A DNA stretch of 64,000 nt from Erythroxylum novogranatense (lineage: Eukaryota > Streptophyta > Magnoliopsida > Malpighiales > Erythroxylaceae), in assembly GCA_029891385.1 (NCBI GenBank), contig CM057233.1, positions 52,840,063 to 52,904,062 on the forward strand. The letters run 5' to 3'. Below are positions 45,284 to 56,721 of the stretch, piece by piece. The notes beneath the pieces are model-generated. The model searched no databases, had not been told where the DNA came from, and saw only the letters and a program-made list of their open reading frames with translations. Position numbers and translations under genes: made by a program. How positions within the stretch are numbered: the first letter of the stretch is position 1; each line of letters begins with the position of its first letter.

Positions 45284-47982
45284 TGTAATACCCGGTATCT
45301 AGTTTACCCGGTACACCGGAATAAATCGGTATTTGAGACTGAAATCATTAAAATCACATAACACTGAATAATAATTTTAGTGACATCAAATTAATTATGT
45401 ATGATATTTTTTTATGGTCATAGGAAATTGTTCGGGCAGATGTTTAAAAACCAGAACAAGGATGGTATTTTTGTAAATAAGTGGACTTATGGCATATATA
45501 AGGAGTTAGTGGGAGAAGAAGACAAAAACCTATCATCTTCCCCCTCCCTCTCTCAAAAAAACTCCATGGATGCTTCTCTCAAGCTTTTTCAACTTTTGTA
45601 ACATGAAAGGGAAGGAGATTCAAGCAATTTGGGTGGTATAAAAACATAAGCCTCCATTCCTTTGCTTAGATCTATAGATTAAAGCTTGGTTTCTCTCTTC
45701 TTTTGTGAAACCCATTTGATGGAATGTATGAGTTTGAGAATTGGATGATGGATTATTGTTCCTTGATGTCTAATGACACTTATTCTTGAAGGAATTTCGT
45801 TTTTATGGTGATTTTGGGGGGTTAAACCAAAACCTAGGGTTTTGAAGGTTAAGCTGTCATGGAGACAGATTCGTGGCTCTCTTTGTACATTTTGTTTGAG
45901 CTGTTTAAAGTGTGAAGCTTGCGAAACTCAAAACATAGAAATTGTATATCCAGATGTCTACTGTCTCCCTGAATTTTTCCACGATTTTAGGGTGAGCCGA
46001 ATAAGTGAAAGAGGCCCCAAATTGAGACTGGTTCAGAATACTAGCGAGATTGAAATGAGAACTGAAAGTTATTTGTTTGAAGACCTTAGAGTTAGAATTG
46101 GATGATGAATTCTCCTTAAGAAATGCTCCAAAATGTGTTGTCTAAGTTCTGTGAAAATTAATTTTTAATTTTTTGGGTATTCTGTTGGATATGGCTGAAA
46201 AAGTGAAGGATGTTGCTACGTCAATGACACAAAAAAGAACAGAAACACAACACGCTTGTAAAAATCACAATAAATCCAATTTACATAATTTTTTAGCCAT
46301 CTTTGGATATGTTATAGCAATATGAGTATATTGAAAATGAATTTTTTAATTGCCTTAATTAGATGAGAATGAATAAGTTATAAGATTTTGAGTCAGGAAG
46401 GGTCCAGCTCATGACTGCTTGTTAAAGCTGATTGTAAATGAGAGATTTGGATTCCCTTAATGACCGAATTAGAGCATGGTCATAAAAGAAGAAATGTGAA
46501 TTTATGTGTTAACTAGAGGTCTGGAAAGTTTGAAAAACATTGGACCTATTTGTAAAGAGTTATGCCATCATGAATGATACCTATGCTGATGGATTAAGAA
46601 CAAAATAGAATTGTAATGATATTTGTTAAGAAATGAAGCTCATGTAAGAATGAATAATAAGGGTATATGTATTTTCATGCATGTTACCCAGTAGCCTGTG
46701 AAAGCGGACAAGGAATAAAATTAGAAGTTGTACCCAGTACTTCTCAAGTTCAAGAAAATTAGAAAAGAGATCAGAACCATTGCGATAGTTGAGGTGAGTA
46801 TAATCATGCTACTATACTTGTGTAGTAATTATTTTCTTTTATCTTGCGTCTTGTTGAATTGTTCTCGAACCTATATGATTTGTTTAACATATGAATCCAT
46901 GTAGTTAAGTCTAGCATGTTGTATACCAGATTGACCAGATGATTTCAGATTCTTTGCATCTTCTGGTTCCCTTATTGTGTTGAACCTATTGATTGCAATT
47001 CATTAATTGTGTTGAACCTATTGATTGCAATTTTTTAATGAATCATGTTTTCTTATTAGCAATGATTGATGAGTTCACAAAATACCCAGACCATGTGCAC
47101 TTTGGTAACCCGCCGGTGATGGGTTAGATCCGAGTCCTACCTGGAGAGGGCAGGCCTCTAGGGGCAAGGTTAGGCCAACCTTGTGTAGAATCAGAAAAGG
47201 GGAGATATGCCATACTAGCATGCCTCTGTCTCTCCCTAAGAAATTCAGAATTTAGAAAGAATCAGAACTTAGAAATGAGAAAGCTCAGAATTAGGAATCC
47301 TATAGAAATCATAATTTAGAAAGAAACCAAAATTCATAAAAGAACCCAGAACCCAGAACCCATAAAAGAATTCAGAAACCAGATTGATGTTTTCTTCGAA
47401 CAATTCATATTGAGCTTTATTATTGATACTCATGTGATTGCTGCATTTGATGTTGCTACCTGTTCATTATATTGATCATGTATTGATACTCAGAATGCCT
47501 CAGACCATTCTTGTGAAGCTAGCCTTGTGTTACCTAGCCTCACAAGCATGGTAGTATGTTTATAACTCACTGAGTCGTGTTGTAGACTCACATCTCACTA
47601 TCACCATTTCAGGGGAATAGCAGATCGGACAAGAGAGAAAATCCAACCCTTTTGAGACTCGCTTGGATAAGCAGACAAGCAATGTTTTTGGCATGATGTA
47701 AATTTTTGTTACTTCTAGATTCTCCATAGATTGTCATAATCATATGTTTATAAAACATGTATGGATATGTTATGTTATTGAGAACGATGTTGGTTGATGA
47801 TAAGTAGATGTTGTATGTGAGAATTGCACCTATTAGCAGGTACAAGGATTTATCAGATAAATGAATGGGTCATGTCGGATCTTTAGTAGAATATAGAAAA
47901 GTTAGGCTTACTACGGGCTTTAGAGGCATTAAGCCTATCCATTCCCTAGTTGCAACACGGTCCAAAAATGCGGGTCGTGTCA
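45284..47982 (+). mobile_element. 5' LTR of G5 (2699 bp)
   Basis: Starts TGTAATACCCGG, ends GGGTCGTGTCA two bases before the primer site. It has a donor-like TTGAGGTGAGT at about 46792 and an acceptor-like TTTCAG at about 47612 downstream of a CTCAC-rich stretch. Two short internal repeats: a 30-bp tandem duplication with TGTTGAACCTATTGATTGCA at about 46977-47037, and AGAAAT/CAGAAT-rich repeats at 47240-47390. Confidence 0.8.
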
Positions 47983-47984
47983 GA

Positions 47985-47997
47985 TGGTATCAGAGCC
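47985..47997 (+). promoter_or_regulatory. Primer binding site of G5
   Basis: TGGTATCAGAGCC, the standard complement of initiator tRNA-Met. Confidence 0.9.
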
Positions 47998-48185
47998 AAA
48001 GGTTGTATAAGAGTAAGGATCTTGTGATCTAGATGATGTACAAGAAGTATTAAAGAAAGGTTTATGATATGAAAAATGCATATGATATTTTTGCATAAGC
48101 ATGACACCATAGAGCATAGGATCTGCATCATGTCAATAGCATGTTTTTTTTTGTCTAAATGATTTTTATTTTCTCCATACTAGAG

Positions 48186-48353
48186 ATGCCTCCTAGAAGA
48201 AGAACACCTCCTCAACGAGGACGAGGTCGAGTTCATCCTAGAAAGGGGGAAATCTCGACTGCTATACCTGATGTCGAATCGGTACAGCAAGAAGAACAAG
48301 AAGAAAGGTCTTCGCCCAGAGTTAAGAGGAGATCAGAGATAGGAACTAAACGT
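48186..48353 (+). pseudogene. gag N-terminus of G5, cut by S3
   Basis: Opens with ATG and the basic start MPPRRRTPPQRGRGR common to chromovirus gag proteins, then a glutamate-rich segment. S3 enters after the codons for RRSEIGTK. The frame resumes on the far side at about 60191. AACGT (48349-48353) is the left target duplication of S3; the right copy is AACCT (60188-60192), one base different. Confidence 0.8.
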
Positions 48354-49303
48354 TGTTGAGTCAAAATGACTTTACATGTACGTATGATTTTGTTGGTTAA
48401 CAATGAAGAAGCCAAAGCAGACGTAAAGTAGAAAAGACAGACGAAGAAAATAAAAGGCAGATGCAGACGGAGAAAACACAGACGCAGATGCAGAAGTTAA
48501 AAACAGACGCAGACGCAGTTAAAAAAGAGCGAGCGCAGGTTAAAAAAGACGCATTGAACACGGCAGTTAAAAAATGAGCAGAGCGTTTATAAATACTGAG
48601 GCCGCAAAGATATAGACGGAGAAAAGCAGATGCAAGAGTCAGTTCGAGTTAGTTACAGAACTCAACTAATTAACCGTTTCTTTCAAGATTCAAGATTCAA
48701 GATTCAAGAATTAAGAATCAATTACAGACGAAGATTATAAATATAAGTCGAAGTCGAAGATTGCAAAGTTAGACAAGTTTGCAAAGTTAGCGAAAATTAG
48801 CCAAGAGAAAAAGCGAATTGTGCAAATTAGCTGAGAGCTAGTTTTTACTGTAACAAGTCTCAAATACTTTTGTAAGAAAGTAGTACAGATATCCTGCAGA
48901 GGCTAAGAGTAAAAGAATACTGAGTGTAGATACCTGAAGAGGCTCGGAAAGAATACTTTTATACTTTAAAGAGATAGTGAAATCTCAGAAAGAACTCTGA
49001 GGACTGGACGTAGCCCACAGTTTGGGGTGAACCAGGATAAAATCGCTGTGTCAACTTCTCTCTATCCTATTCTTCTTTAAGATTAAATTTAAAGTTCAAA
49101 GTTTCGTTATTACTTACATTTTGAAACAAAGTTTTCAAAGTTTTGATTAATTTGAACTTATCAAAGTTTCTTTGAAAAGAACTTGTTTTGAAACGAAACA
49201 GTTTTGGAAGAGTTTTAAAAAAAGGGGAATACACAATTCAACCCCCCTTCTCGTGTATTTGTTATCGTTTTATAAGCATTGTACTAACGTGTGATTTACT
49301 TCA
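48354..49303 (+). mobile_element. 5' LTR of S3
   Basis: Has the CAGACG tract (48415-48560, with unusual GTTAAAAA interruptions), AAGATTC repeats near 48690, TATA box 48736-48743 and the A-rich/C-rich stretch near 49220-49245. The primer binding site TGGTATCAGAGC follows at 49306-49317. Confidence 0.9.
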
Positions 49304-49701
49304 ATTGGTATCAGAGCTTGGTATCCAAGGATCACTGTAGCAAAGTGTGGATTAAAGATAATGACAGAATCACATATATACATTGCAGAAGGTGCCTCAG
49401 TCATGAGACCTCCAACATTCAACGGAGAAGACTATCACTATTGGAAAGATAGAATGCGGTTGTTCATAGAATCTACTCATGTCGACCTTTGGGATGTGAT
49501 AGAGAATGGACCATATACACCAGTAGACGAAGATGGAAATCTTATTCCACAGACTAGATGGACGACTGACCAAAAGGCGAGAATTCAGCTCAACTCTAAG
49601 GGGAAATACTTCTTGACGTGTGCCCTAAGCAGGAGTGAATATGATAAAGTTCACAGATGCGACATTGCGAAGGAGATGTGGGATACACTGTCCATCTGTG
49701 C

Positions 49702-49773
49702 TATCAAAGCCAGGTTTCGATCCTGGGACCTGTGGGTTATGGGCCCACCACGCTTCCGCTGCGCCACTTTGAT
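49702..49773 (-). tRNA. Initiator tRNA-Met (CAT), variant acceptor stem
   Basis: 72 nt on the minus strand with no gap or mismatch in any stem. The anticodon loop is CCATAAC, the T-loop has the plant initiator form GGATCGAAACC, and the A-box GTGGCGCAGCGG is intact. Relative to the common plant initiator it has G5 to A and C68 to T, a compensated change that keeps the acceptor stem paired (ATCAAAG with CTTTGAT). The bases after position 73 are GCA, close to the added CCA. It sits at the edge of X1 and may be a captured gene or a product of reverse transcription through a primer tRNA. Transcription by Pol III is possible but unproven. Confidence 0.85.
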
Positions 49774-51668
49774 CAGATGTTGGAACCCGACCCGGAGACC
49801 GGACCCCAACTGTTAGATCCAAGACCCAACTACATGGAACTTACACTTATCACATTTGCTCTGATACCACAGATGTCAGACCTCACTCCCGGAGCCCAAC
49901 TTTCGTAGTCCTGAAACCTTATGCTTATAACCTTGCAGAATTCTTAACTGTAACTCCACCTTCGAGACGAGTGCACACTACTTAAACATCACAAATACAT
50001 ATTGACTTGTTCATATCAAATATAGCTTGAAGCCTCACGCTCGTATAGAGGCAAGAATCACCTTGATCGGAGTTATATAACTCAAGATACACTCCATAAA
50101 TCTAAAGGAGTTTATACCCGAAACCTGCTCTCTTAACTGACCTCTCACTTGCTTTAATGCAAACTTCCTCAATTTAACTCCAATTTATACTAATTTTTGT
50201 AGCAAGAATGGTACATGTCTTATAAATCCAAAGGTTCAAGCTACACTTTAAGCTAAGAAACCCTTTGGTTTAGTCAAGATTCAAGGTAAGTCATGTTTTC
50301 AAGGTTAAGCTTTTGCTTGGGTTATGGTTTGGAAAGCTTAGAAATGAAGTGGGTTTAGTGATTCTAGGGTTGATTTCATGATTAAGGTTCATTAGGTTTT
50401 CAATTTTAGAAACCCTAAATGATGTGAGGTTCTTTTCTTGCCATGAATGAAGGAGGACAAGAAAGAAGAGGAGAACAAGAAGAGGAGCTTCCTTAGGCAA
50501 GCTTAAGCAAGGATATAAGGTGGGTTTCATTTTTATCTTTATGCTAGTAAGTGTTGAATGCTACTTTAACTAATGAATTTAATGAATTGTGACTATTTGA
50601 GATAAGCATTGATTGTGCCTTAATTATGTATGTAAATGGTGTATGATTGCCATTAAATGAGCATTTTAATAGTATATGTCATTGCCTTGTTATTGCTTGA
50701 AATTGCCATGAATTGAATGAGCATGAATGAGAATCATGAAATGTGAGCTAAGCATGAAATGTAGCATTTTCAAGAAAATCAGCTTTATGGATGCATGAAA
50801 ATCCATTTTCGAAAAATCACCGATGGACAAGATAAGTCCAGTTTTATGCATGAAATTCAGTGTTATGTGGGTTAGTTAAGTCCACCAAACAGAGTCACGT
50901 GCACGTAGACTAATAAAGCCTTCGCCTGCCGCCTGACCGTGGCATAGGATGTTCCTTTTGGACTCTCAAAGATATGACTACACTTGTGTAGCTCATCGAA
51001 ACCCGTGGACTTTTCAAACCATCACTATGTGATTATGTGTTAGCATCGTTAGCAAGAATGATGAATGCATGAATCATGAAATTTTGTTGTTAGCTTGATG
51101 AATTTGTGAAATGCAAGTTGCAAGATTTGTTAATAAGAATATTGCAAACAGTATGAGTAATGAATAGATTCAGCTTAGTAGTATAAATATAAACGTGTTA
51201 CCCACGAGCGAAAGCTCACCCCCCACTTCCCGTCCCATCTCGGTGAAGATCTGGATCTCAAGAATGAGCTCAAGGCATACCCAAGATCTTAGTGTTTTGC
51301 CCATGTATTTCATGTTTTGTAATGAATGCTTTAGGTTGCATTTGAGAAAACAGATGTATTTTGATTTGAATTGTAATAGTTTGAAATGCCTACTAAAGCA
51401 TTGTAAGAACATTGTTTTGATATAAAGAAAATGCATGAATTATGATTTATCATGATCTCCCAAATCCATTTACTATCATGTTTAAGCATAGTTTCCAAAG
51501 TTGTATGAAATTGCTTTGGAATTCATGTGAGTAGATGAATGATGTAAGTTTAAGTGAGATTATAGCATGTTGAGAGTGGAGTGGATGAGTTGAGAGGTTT
51601 AGAAGTGTTTATGGTGTTTGGAATAAGTCAAGAGAGAGTGTAGAGGTTAGGTTTTGAGTTCGAATAGA

Positions 51669-51838
51669 TATAAGTCGAGTTATTGGACCCATAAGTCGAC
51701 TTGTGAAGCTTTGAATAATAAGTCGACTTGTCGCTTAGATAAGTCGACTTGTTTGTCTCGATAAGTCGACTTGTTGGTTATAAGTCGAGTTGTTTGTCTC
51801 GATAAGTCGACTTGTTTATCGCATGTCGACTTGTTCGC
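51669..51838 (+). repeat. ATAAGTCGACTTGT repeats in X1
   Basis: About eight copies of a 14-bp motif whose core AAGTCGACTT is a perfect palindrome, spaced about 14-30 bp. Two copies have CGAGTT in place of CGACTT. It stands where G3 has its 23-bp array relative to the CTCACC motif. Confidence 0.85.
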
Positions 51839-53373
51839 AGATCCTTAGATAAGAGTGTTATTTTGGGGATTGTCGAGAGCAGTCAGGGTCCAGGCCTTAG
51901 TCAGTGTATGCTCACCACCAAAGTGAGTCAAATAGAGTGTGTCAAGTTAGGGTCTTAGCAAGGCAAGTGTCTCGGGAATGAGCTCCACCAGGGACCACCT
52001 CCCGGGACAGTTGGGTCTCGGATCCAACATCTATAGTAAGTTATATGCAGGTTGGGTAACGGGATCCAACAGTTGGGGTCCGGTCTCCGGGTCGGGGCCC
52101 GACACCATCGCTCATGAAGGAACAAGTCAAGTCAAAGAATCCAAGATAAGCATTCTTGTGTACCAGTACGAGCTTTTCAAGATGAAGGATGAAGAATCTA
52201 TTGATCAAATGTTTAGAAGATTTCAAATAATTTTCAATGGACTGAAAGCCCTTGGAAGAACGTAAAACAACCAAGATCACGTACGGAAGGTCTTGAGAAG
52301 TCTACCGAAGAGGTGGAGACCAAAAGTTACAGCGGTGCAGGATGCGAAGGATTTGAGCGTGCTGAAGCTTGATGAGCTGCTTGGATCACTGAAGATTCAT
52401 GAAGTAGAGCTTGATGTTGAAGATAAGCCCAAATAAGAAAAGTCAATAGCACTAAAGGCTAGACAGAAGAACCACAAGACTCAAAGAAGGAGAAAGTCAT
52501 CAAAAGCACTAAAGATAGAAGAATCGAAGAATGATGACTCAAGCGCATCAGAACAAGATTCGAGTGATGAAGATGACGAACTATCATTCATTTCCCGCAA
52601 GCTAAGACGAATGTGGAAGAAGAAATCCAAAGGAAGTCAATTCTTCCAGAAGAATAGCAAAGATGATGGTAAACCAGAAAAGGCATCTATCATATGCTAT
52701 GAGTGTAATCAACCTGGACACTACAAGTCAGAATGTTCTACTCTGAAGAAGAAACCAAAGAAGAGTAGAGAAGGCAAGAAAAGTATGATGGCAACGTGGG
52801 AGGATCTAGATTCATCAGAATCAGACACAAACTCCAAAACATCTGAACATGCTAATATCTGTGCCGAAGAAGAAAGTGATGAGGAGGTAACCTCTTAATA
52901 CGATAACTTGCATGAAGCTTATTCAGAGTTATTAGAGGATTCTCATGCTATTATGAAACAGTACAAACTGTTAAAGAAGAAGTATGTAGAAAACCTCAAA
53001 CATACAGAAGAAATAGAGAGAGAAAATATGTGCTTAAAGAAACAACTTGAGGAGAAAAAGAAGGTAGTAGATAAAACTGATGAGATAAATCAGTTGAAAC
53101 TCAGAATTAAAAGCCTTTCATTTGATTTAGCTTCATTCACTGAGAGTACAAAAAGAATGAATGATATGCTAGGAAAATGTAGACATCCGAGCGATAAAAC
53201 TGGATTAGGGTTTTCGGATAATAAGTCTCATTATAATAAGAAGCATCTTTCTCAAAATAGAAGGAATTATCAAACACGTTTTCATCAATAGTTTAAGAAA
53301 AGACATCAGAAAACTCATTATATGCATACTACTAACCAGAAAGGACCCAAGAGAATATGGGTACCAAAGAATA

Positions 53374-56300
53374 AAATAGTTTCTCCTACAGATATCCTTC
53401 CTTGGAAGATGCGACAAACATCGTTGGTATTTAGACAGTGGCTGCTCACGGCATATGACGGGAAGAAGGTCTATATTCCTAGATCTTCAGTATAAGAAGG
53501 GAGGATCGGTGACTTTCGGAGACAACTAGCAGGGCAAGATAATTGGAATCGGTAAGATAGGTAAATATTCCTTTGCATGCATAGATAATGTACTGCTTGT
53601 TGATGGTCTGAAGCACAACTTGATTAGTGTAAGTCAATTGTGTGACTCTGGTTTCATAGTCACATTCAATCAAAATCTTTGTGAAGTTAGAAATAAAGAT
53701 GAGTCTATATTCTTTTCTGCCAAGAGAAGAAATAATCTTTATAAAATTGACTTAGAAGATTTTCAAGTTCAAAATGTTTCATGTTTTCTATCTTCTGAAG
53801 AAGAAAGACTAATCTGGCATAAAAAGCTAGGTCATGTCTCTTTTAAACACATTTCAAAGTTGGCAAAATTTGATTTGGTAAGAGGACTACCAAAAATGAG
53901 TTTTGACAAAGAATTTTTCTGTGAAAGTTGTTTGAAAGGAAAACAAGTTAAAACATCTTTTTTTTTTCTAAAAATATTGTAACATCTTCTAGACCTTTAG
54001 AGTTGTTACATATGGATTTATTTGGTCCAACTAGGACAATAAGTCTTAGCGGAAAGAAATATGGACTTGTTATTGTTGATGACTTTACTAGATTTTGTTG
54101 GATATTGTTCTTGTCACACAAAGATGAATCCTTTAAATGTTTTAAGACCCTTTCTAGAAAGTTACAGATTGAAAAAGGAGTATCTATAGTCAGTATTAGG
54201 AGTGACCATGGTGGAGAGTTTGAGAATGAGAAGTTCAGATTATTCTGTGAGGAGAATGGAATTTCCTATAATTTCTCTGCTCCAAGGACTCCACAACAGA
54301 ATGGAGTTGTTGAAAGGAAGAAGAGGACGATTCAGGAAATGGCAAGGACTATGATGTGTGAGATGAATCTTCCTAAGTATTTCAAGCGTGTCAGAATACA
54401 TGTTATATTCGTAATGTATCTTTATTACGACCCTTGAAGAAGACTCCCTATGAGTTATGGAATGGAAGGAGACCAAACATATCTTACTTTCATCCATTCG
54501 GTTGCAAGTGCTCTATTCTGAATACAAAGAAATTGTTGGATAAGTTCGACTCAAAGAACTATTCAGGAATATTTCTAGGCTACTCATCTACATCTAAGGC
54601 ATTTTGGGTATATAACCCTATCTCAAAGACTGTTGAGGAAACCATCCATGTCAGGTTTGATGATAGTTTTCAACCCCATAGGAAAGACGACATGGAGAAT
54701 GAAGGTCCTTCAAAGAAATTAGATGATACAACAGAAACTCCATCATCAGGAACTCAAGCAGATAAGGTAGAGGATATTCCAGAAACTATAGGATTAAAGA
54801 GAGATTGGAAATATAGGAGTTCTCATCCAGAAGAGCTAATTATCATAGAGACCTTAGAAGGAGTAAGGACAAGGTCCAAATTTAGAAGAGAAGCTAATGT
54901 GGCTTTCATCTCTAAAATTGAGCCAAAGAAGATTGAGGAAGCTTTTCAAGATGAAGCTTGGATTTTAGTCATGCAAGAGGAGCTGAATCAGTTTACTAGG
55001 AATAAAGTTTGGTCCTTAGTTCCAAAACCTTCGGAGAAATCCATTATAGGAACCAGATGGGTCTTTAAAAATAAGTTAGACGAATTAGGAAGAGTGAGTC
55101 GAAATAAAGCTAGATTAGTAGCACAAGGCTATAATCAGCAAGAAGGAATAGACTACAATGAGACATATGCTCCAGTAGCAAGACTTGAAGCTATTAGGAT
55201 ATTGCTAGCATATGTTGTTTGTCATGATATAAAGCTTTTTCAGATGGACGTGAAGAGCGGTTTTCTGAATGGTTTTATAGACGAAGAGGTGTATGTAAAG
55301 CAACCCCCTGGCTTTGAGGATGTTAAGAATCTAGAACATGTCTATAGACTTCATAAAGCTTTATACGGCTTGAAGCAAGCTCCTAGAGCTTGGTATGATC
55401 GTCTAAGTAATTTTCTCTTGGAGAATGGGTTTGCTAGAGGTCAAGTAGATAAGACGCTTTTCAGAAAGAATTATGAGAATGACTTTATCTTAATGCAAAT
55501 CTATGTTGATGACATTATTTTTTGTGCTACTTCAAAGAAGCTATGTATGATTTTTGAGAGTCTGATGAAAAATGAATTTGAAATGAGTATGATGGGTGAA
55601 CTAAAGTTCTTTCTTAGGTTGCAAGTTAAGCAAACCGAAGAGAAAATTTTTATCCATCAAAAAAAGTATGTGAAAGAATTGCTGTGTAAATTTGATATGA
55701 ATTATGTGAAGCCAATGGCAACTCTGATGCATCCTTCGAACATTTTGTCGAAAGATGAACTTGGTAAGAAGGTAGATCAAACCACAGATAGAGGATGATC
55801 GGTTCTTTCTTCAGTATCTTCTGACAAGTAGACCTGATATTCTGTTCAGTGTATGCTTTCGTGCAAGGTTTCAGGTCGATCCTAGAGAGTCTCATTTTAT
55901 CGCTGTTAAAAGGATTATGAGATATCTCGCAGGTACTATTGATCTTTGCTTAATGTTTGAGAAAGGTAAAGATTTCAGGTTAATCGGATATTGCGATGCG
56001 GACTATGCCAGAGATAAGATTGAAAGGAAGAGCACTAGTGGAGGATGTCACTTTCTTGGTGCAAACCTAGTTTCCTGGTCAAGTAAGAGACAAAGTTCAA
56101 TCGCTCTATCAACTGCAGAAGCCGAGTACATGTCTGCCGCAAGCTGTTGTTCACAAACACTGTGGATCAAATATCAACTGGAAGAATATTAAGTTCAGGA
56201 AGAGGAGATCCCAATCTATTGTGACAACACCAGTGCAATCAATCTATCGAAGAATCCAATACAGCATTCAAGAGTGAAGCATATCGAAGTCAGACACCAT

Positions 56301-56459
56301 TTCTTGAGAGACTACATTCAGAGGAACATGGTGTCACTACAGTTCGTTGAAACAGAGTATCAATGGGCAGATATCTTCACTAAGCCATTGAGTGAAGAAC
56401 GGTTCAAGGAAATCAGACGGAACCTTAACATGGTTATGTTAAATGACAAGTCAAGCTAA
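53374..56459 (+). pseudogene. Ty1-copia pol of S3: protease, integrase, RT, RNase H
   Basis: The protease frame, offset from gag, shows YLDSGCSRHMTG at about 53428 and an early stop near 53527. The GAG-pre-integrase block runs to 53982, where a T-run shifts the frame. Integrase (54003-54390) has DLFGP, RSDHGGEF and GVVERKKRT in one frame, then a deletion and frame change near 54390. The frame from 54434 is open for 454 codons through the integrase C-terminus and RT with YVDDIIF at about 55500. It breaks near 55795, where the FLxYL region is scrambled. RNase H continues from 55917 (YCDADYARD, STAEAEY) to ADIFTKPLSEERF and a stop at 56457-56459. Each catalytic motif survives, but the protein is in five pieces. 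Confidence 0.9.
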
Positions 56460-56721
56460 GAGATCATCAAAGTTAACGGCGTCAGAAACAGTGGTTTACA
56501 GCTGGTAACTTCTCTCACAAGGAAATTGTGGAGGGAAAATCTCATAGTCTTTAGAATCCCAATGATTCTAGAACACACCGGATAAGACCCCTACAAGTAG
56601 CTTGAAATTAAAATCATTGAGGTTACTTTCAGATATAGACGCTTCATCTCTCTCTAACACTCTTGAGATCAACTTTACTTTTGAAGAATATCATACCAGA
56701 AGCAGTTTCAAATCAGAAGCA

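Larger units (their letters stand above)
49697..52104. mobile_element. X1: composite LTR-derived insertion with initiator tRNA-Met at its edge (2.4 kb)
   Basis: Cuts the S3 gag cleanly and is flanked by a perfect 5-bp duplication CCATC (49692-49696 and 52105-52109); its ends read TGTG... and ...CGACA, so an integrase-type insertion is indicated. The first feature inside is a complete tRNA-iMet on the minus strand (49702-49773). Next comes a 43-bp sequence (49778-49820) that is the inverted copy of the right end (52062-52104), 39 of 43 matching, so two LTR ends of one family face outward. A primer-site complement (TGGTATCAGAGC on the minus strand) lies at 49858-49869. From about 50280 the plus strand follows the G1/G3 LTR plan: donor-like CAAGGTAAGT, a 67-nt block ending ATAAGGTGGGTT, and AGCTCACC at 51213. 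No protein is encoded. Confidence 0.75.
49361..53495 (+). pseudogene. Ty1-copia gag of S3, split by X1
   Basis: Begins at ATG 49361, homologous to the S2 start. The first part (49361-49696) ends in the codons for DTLSI; after X1 the frame continues from 52110 with AHEG. The rest stays in one frame but has stops at about 52264, 52435, 52897 and 53290. It contains the gag core, a serine/acidic linker, the zinc knuckle CYECNQPGHYKSEC near 52700, an acidic stretch and a coiled-coil-like segment (KKYVENLKHTEEIE). As in S1 and S2, the gag frame runs on past the protease active site to about 53495. Confidence 0.88.

Noticed and set aside
45842..46105. 87-codon open frame in the G5 LTR
   Set aside because: Lies wholly within LTR sequence, with no similarity to gag, pol or a known accessory protein.
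49702..49773. tRNA-derived SINE
   Set aside because: A SINE starts with the tRNA at its 5' end and has a body and tail after it; here the tRNA is at the 3' edge on its own strand, directly against the target duplication.
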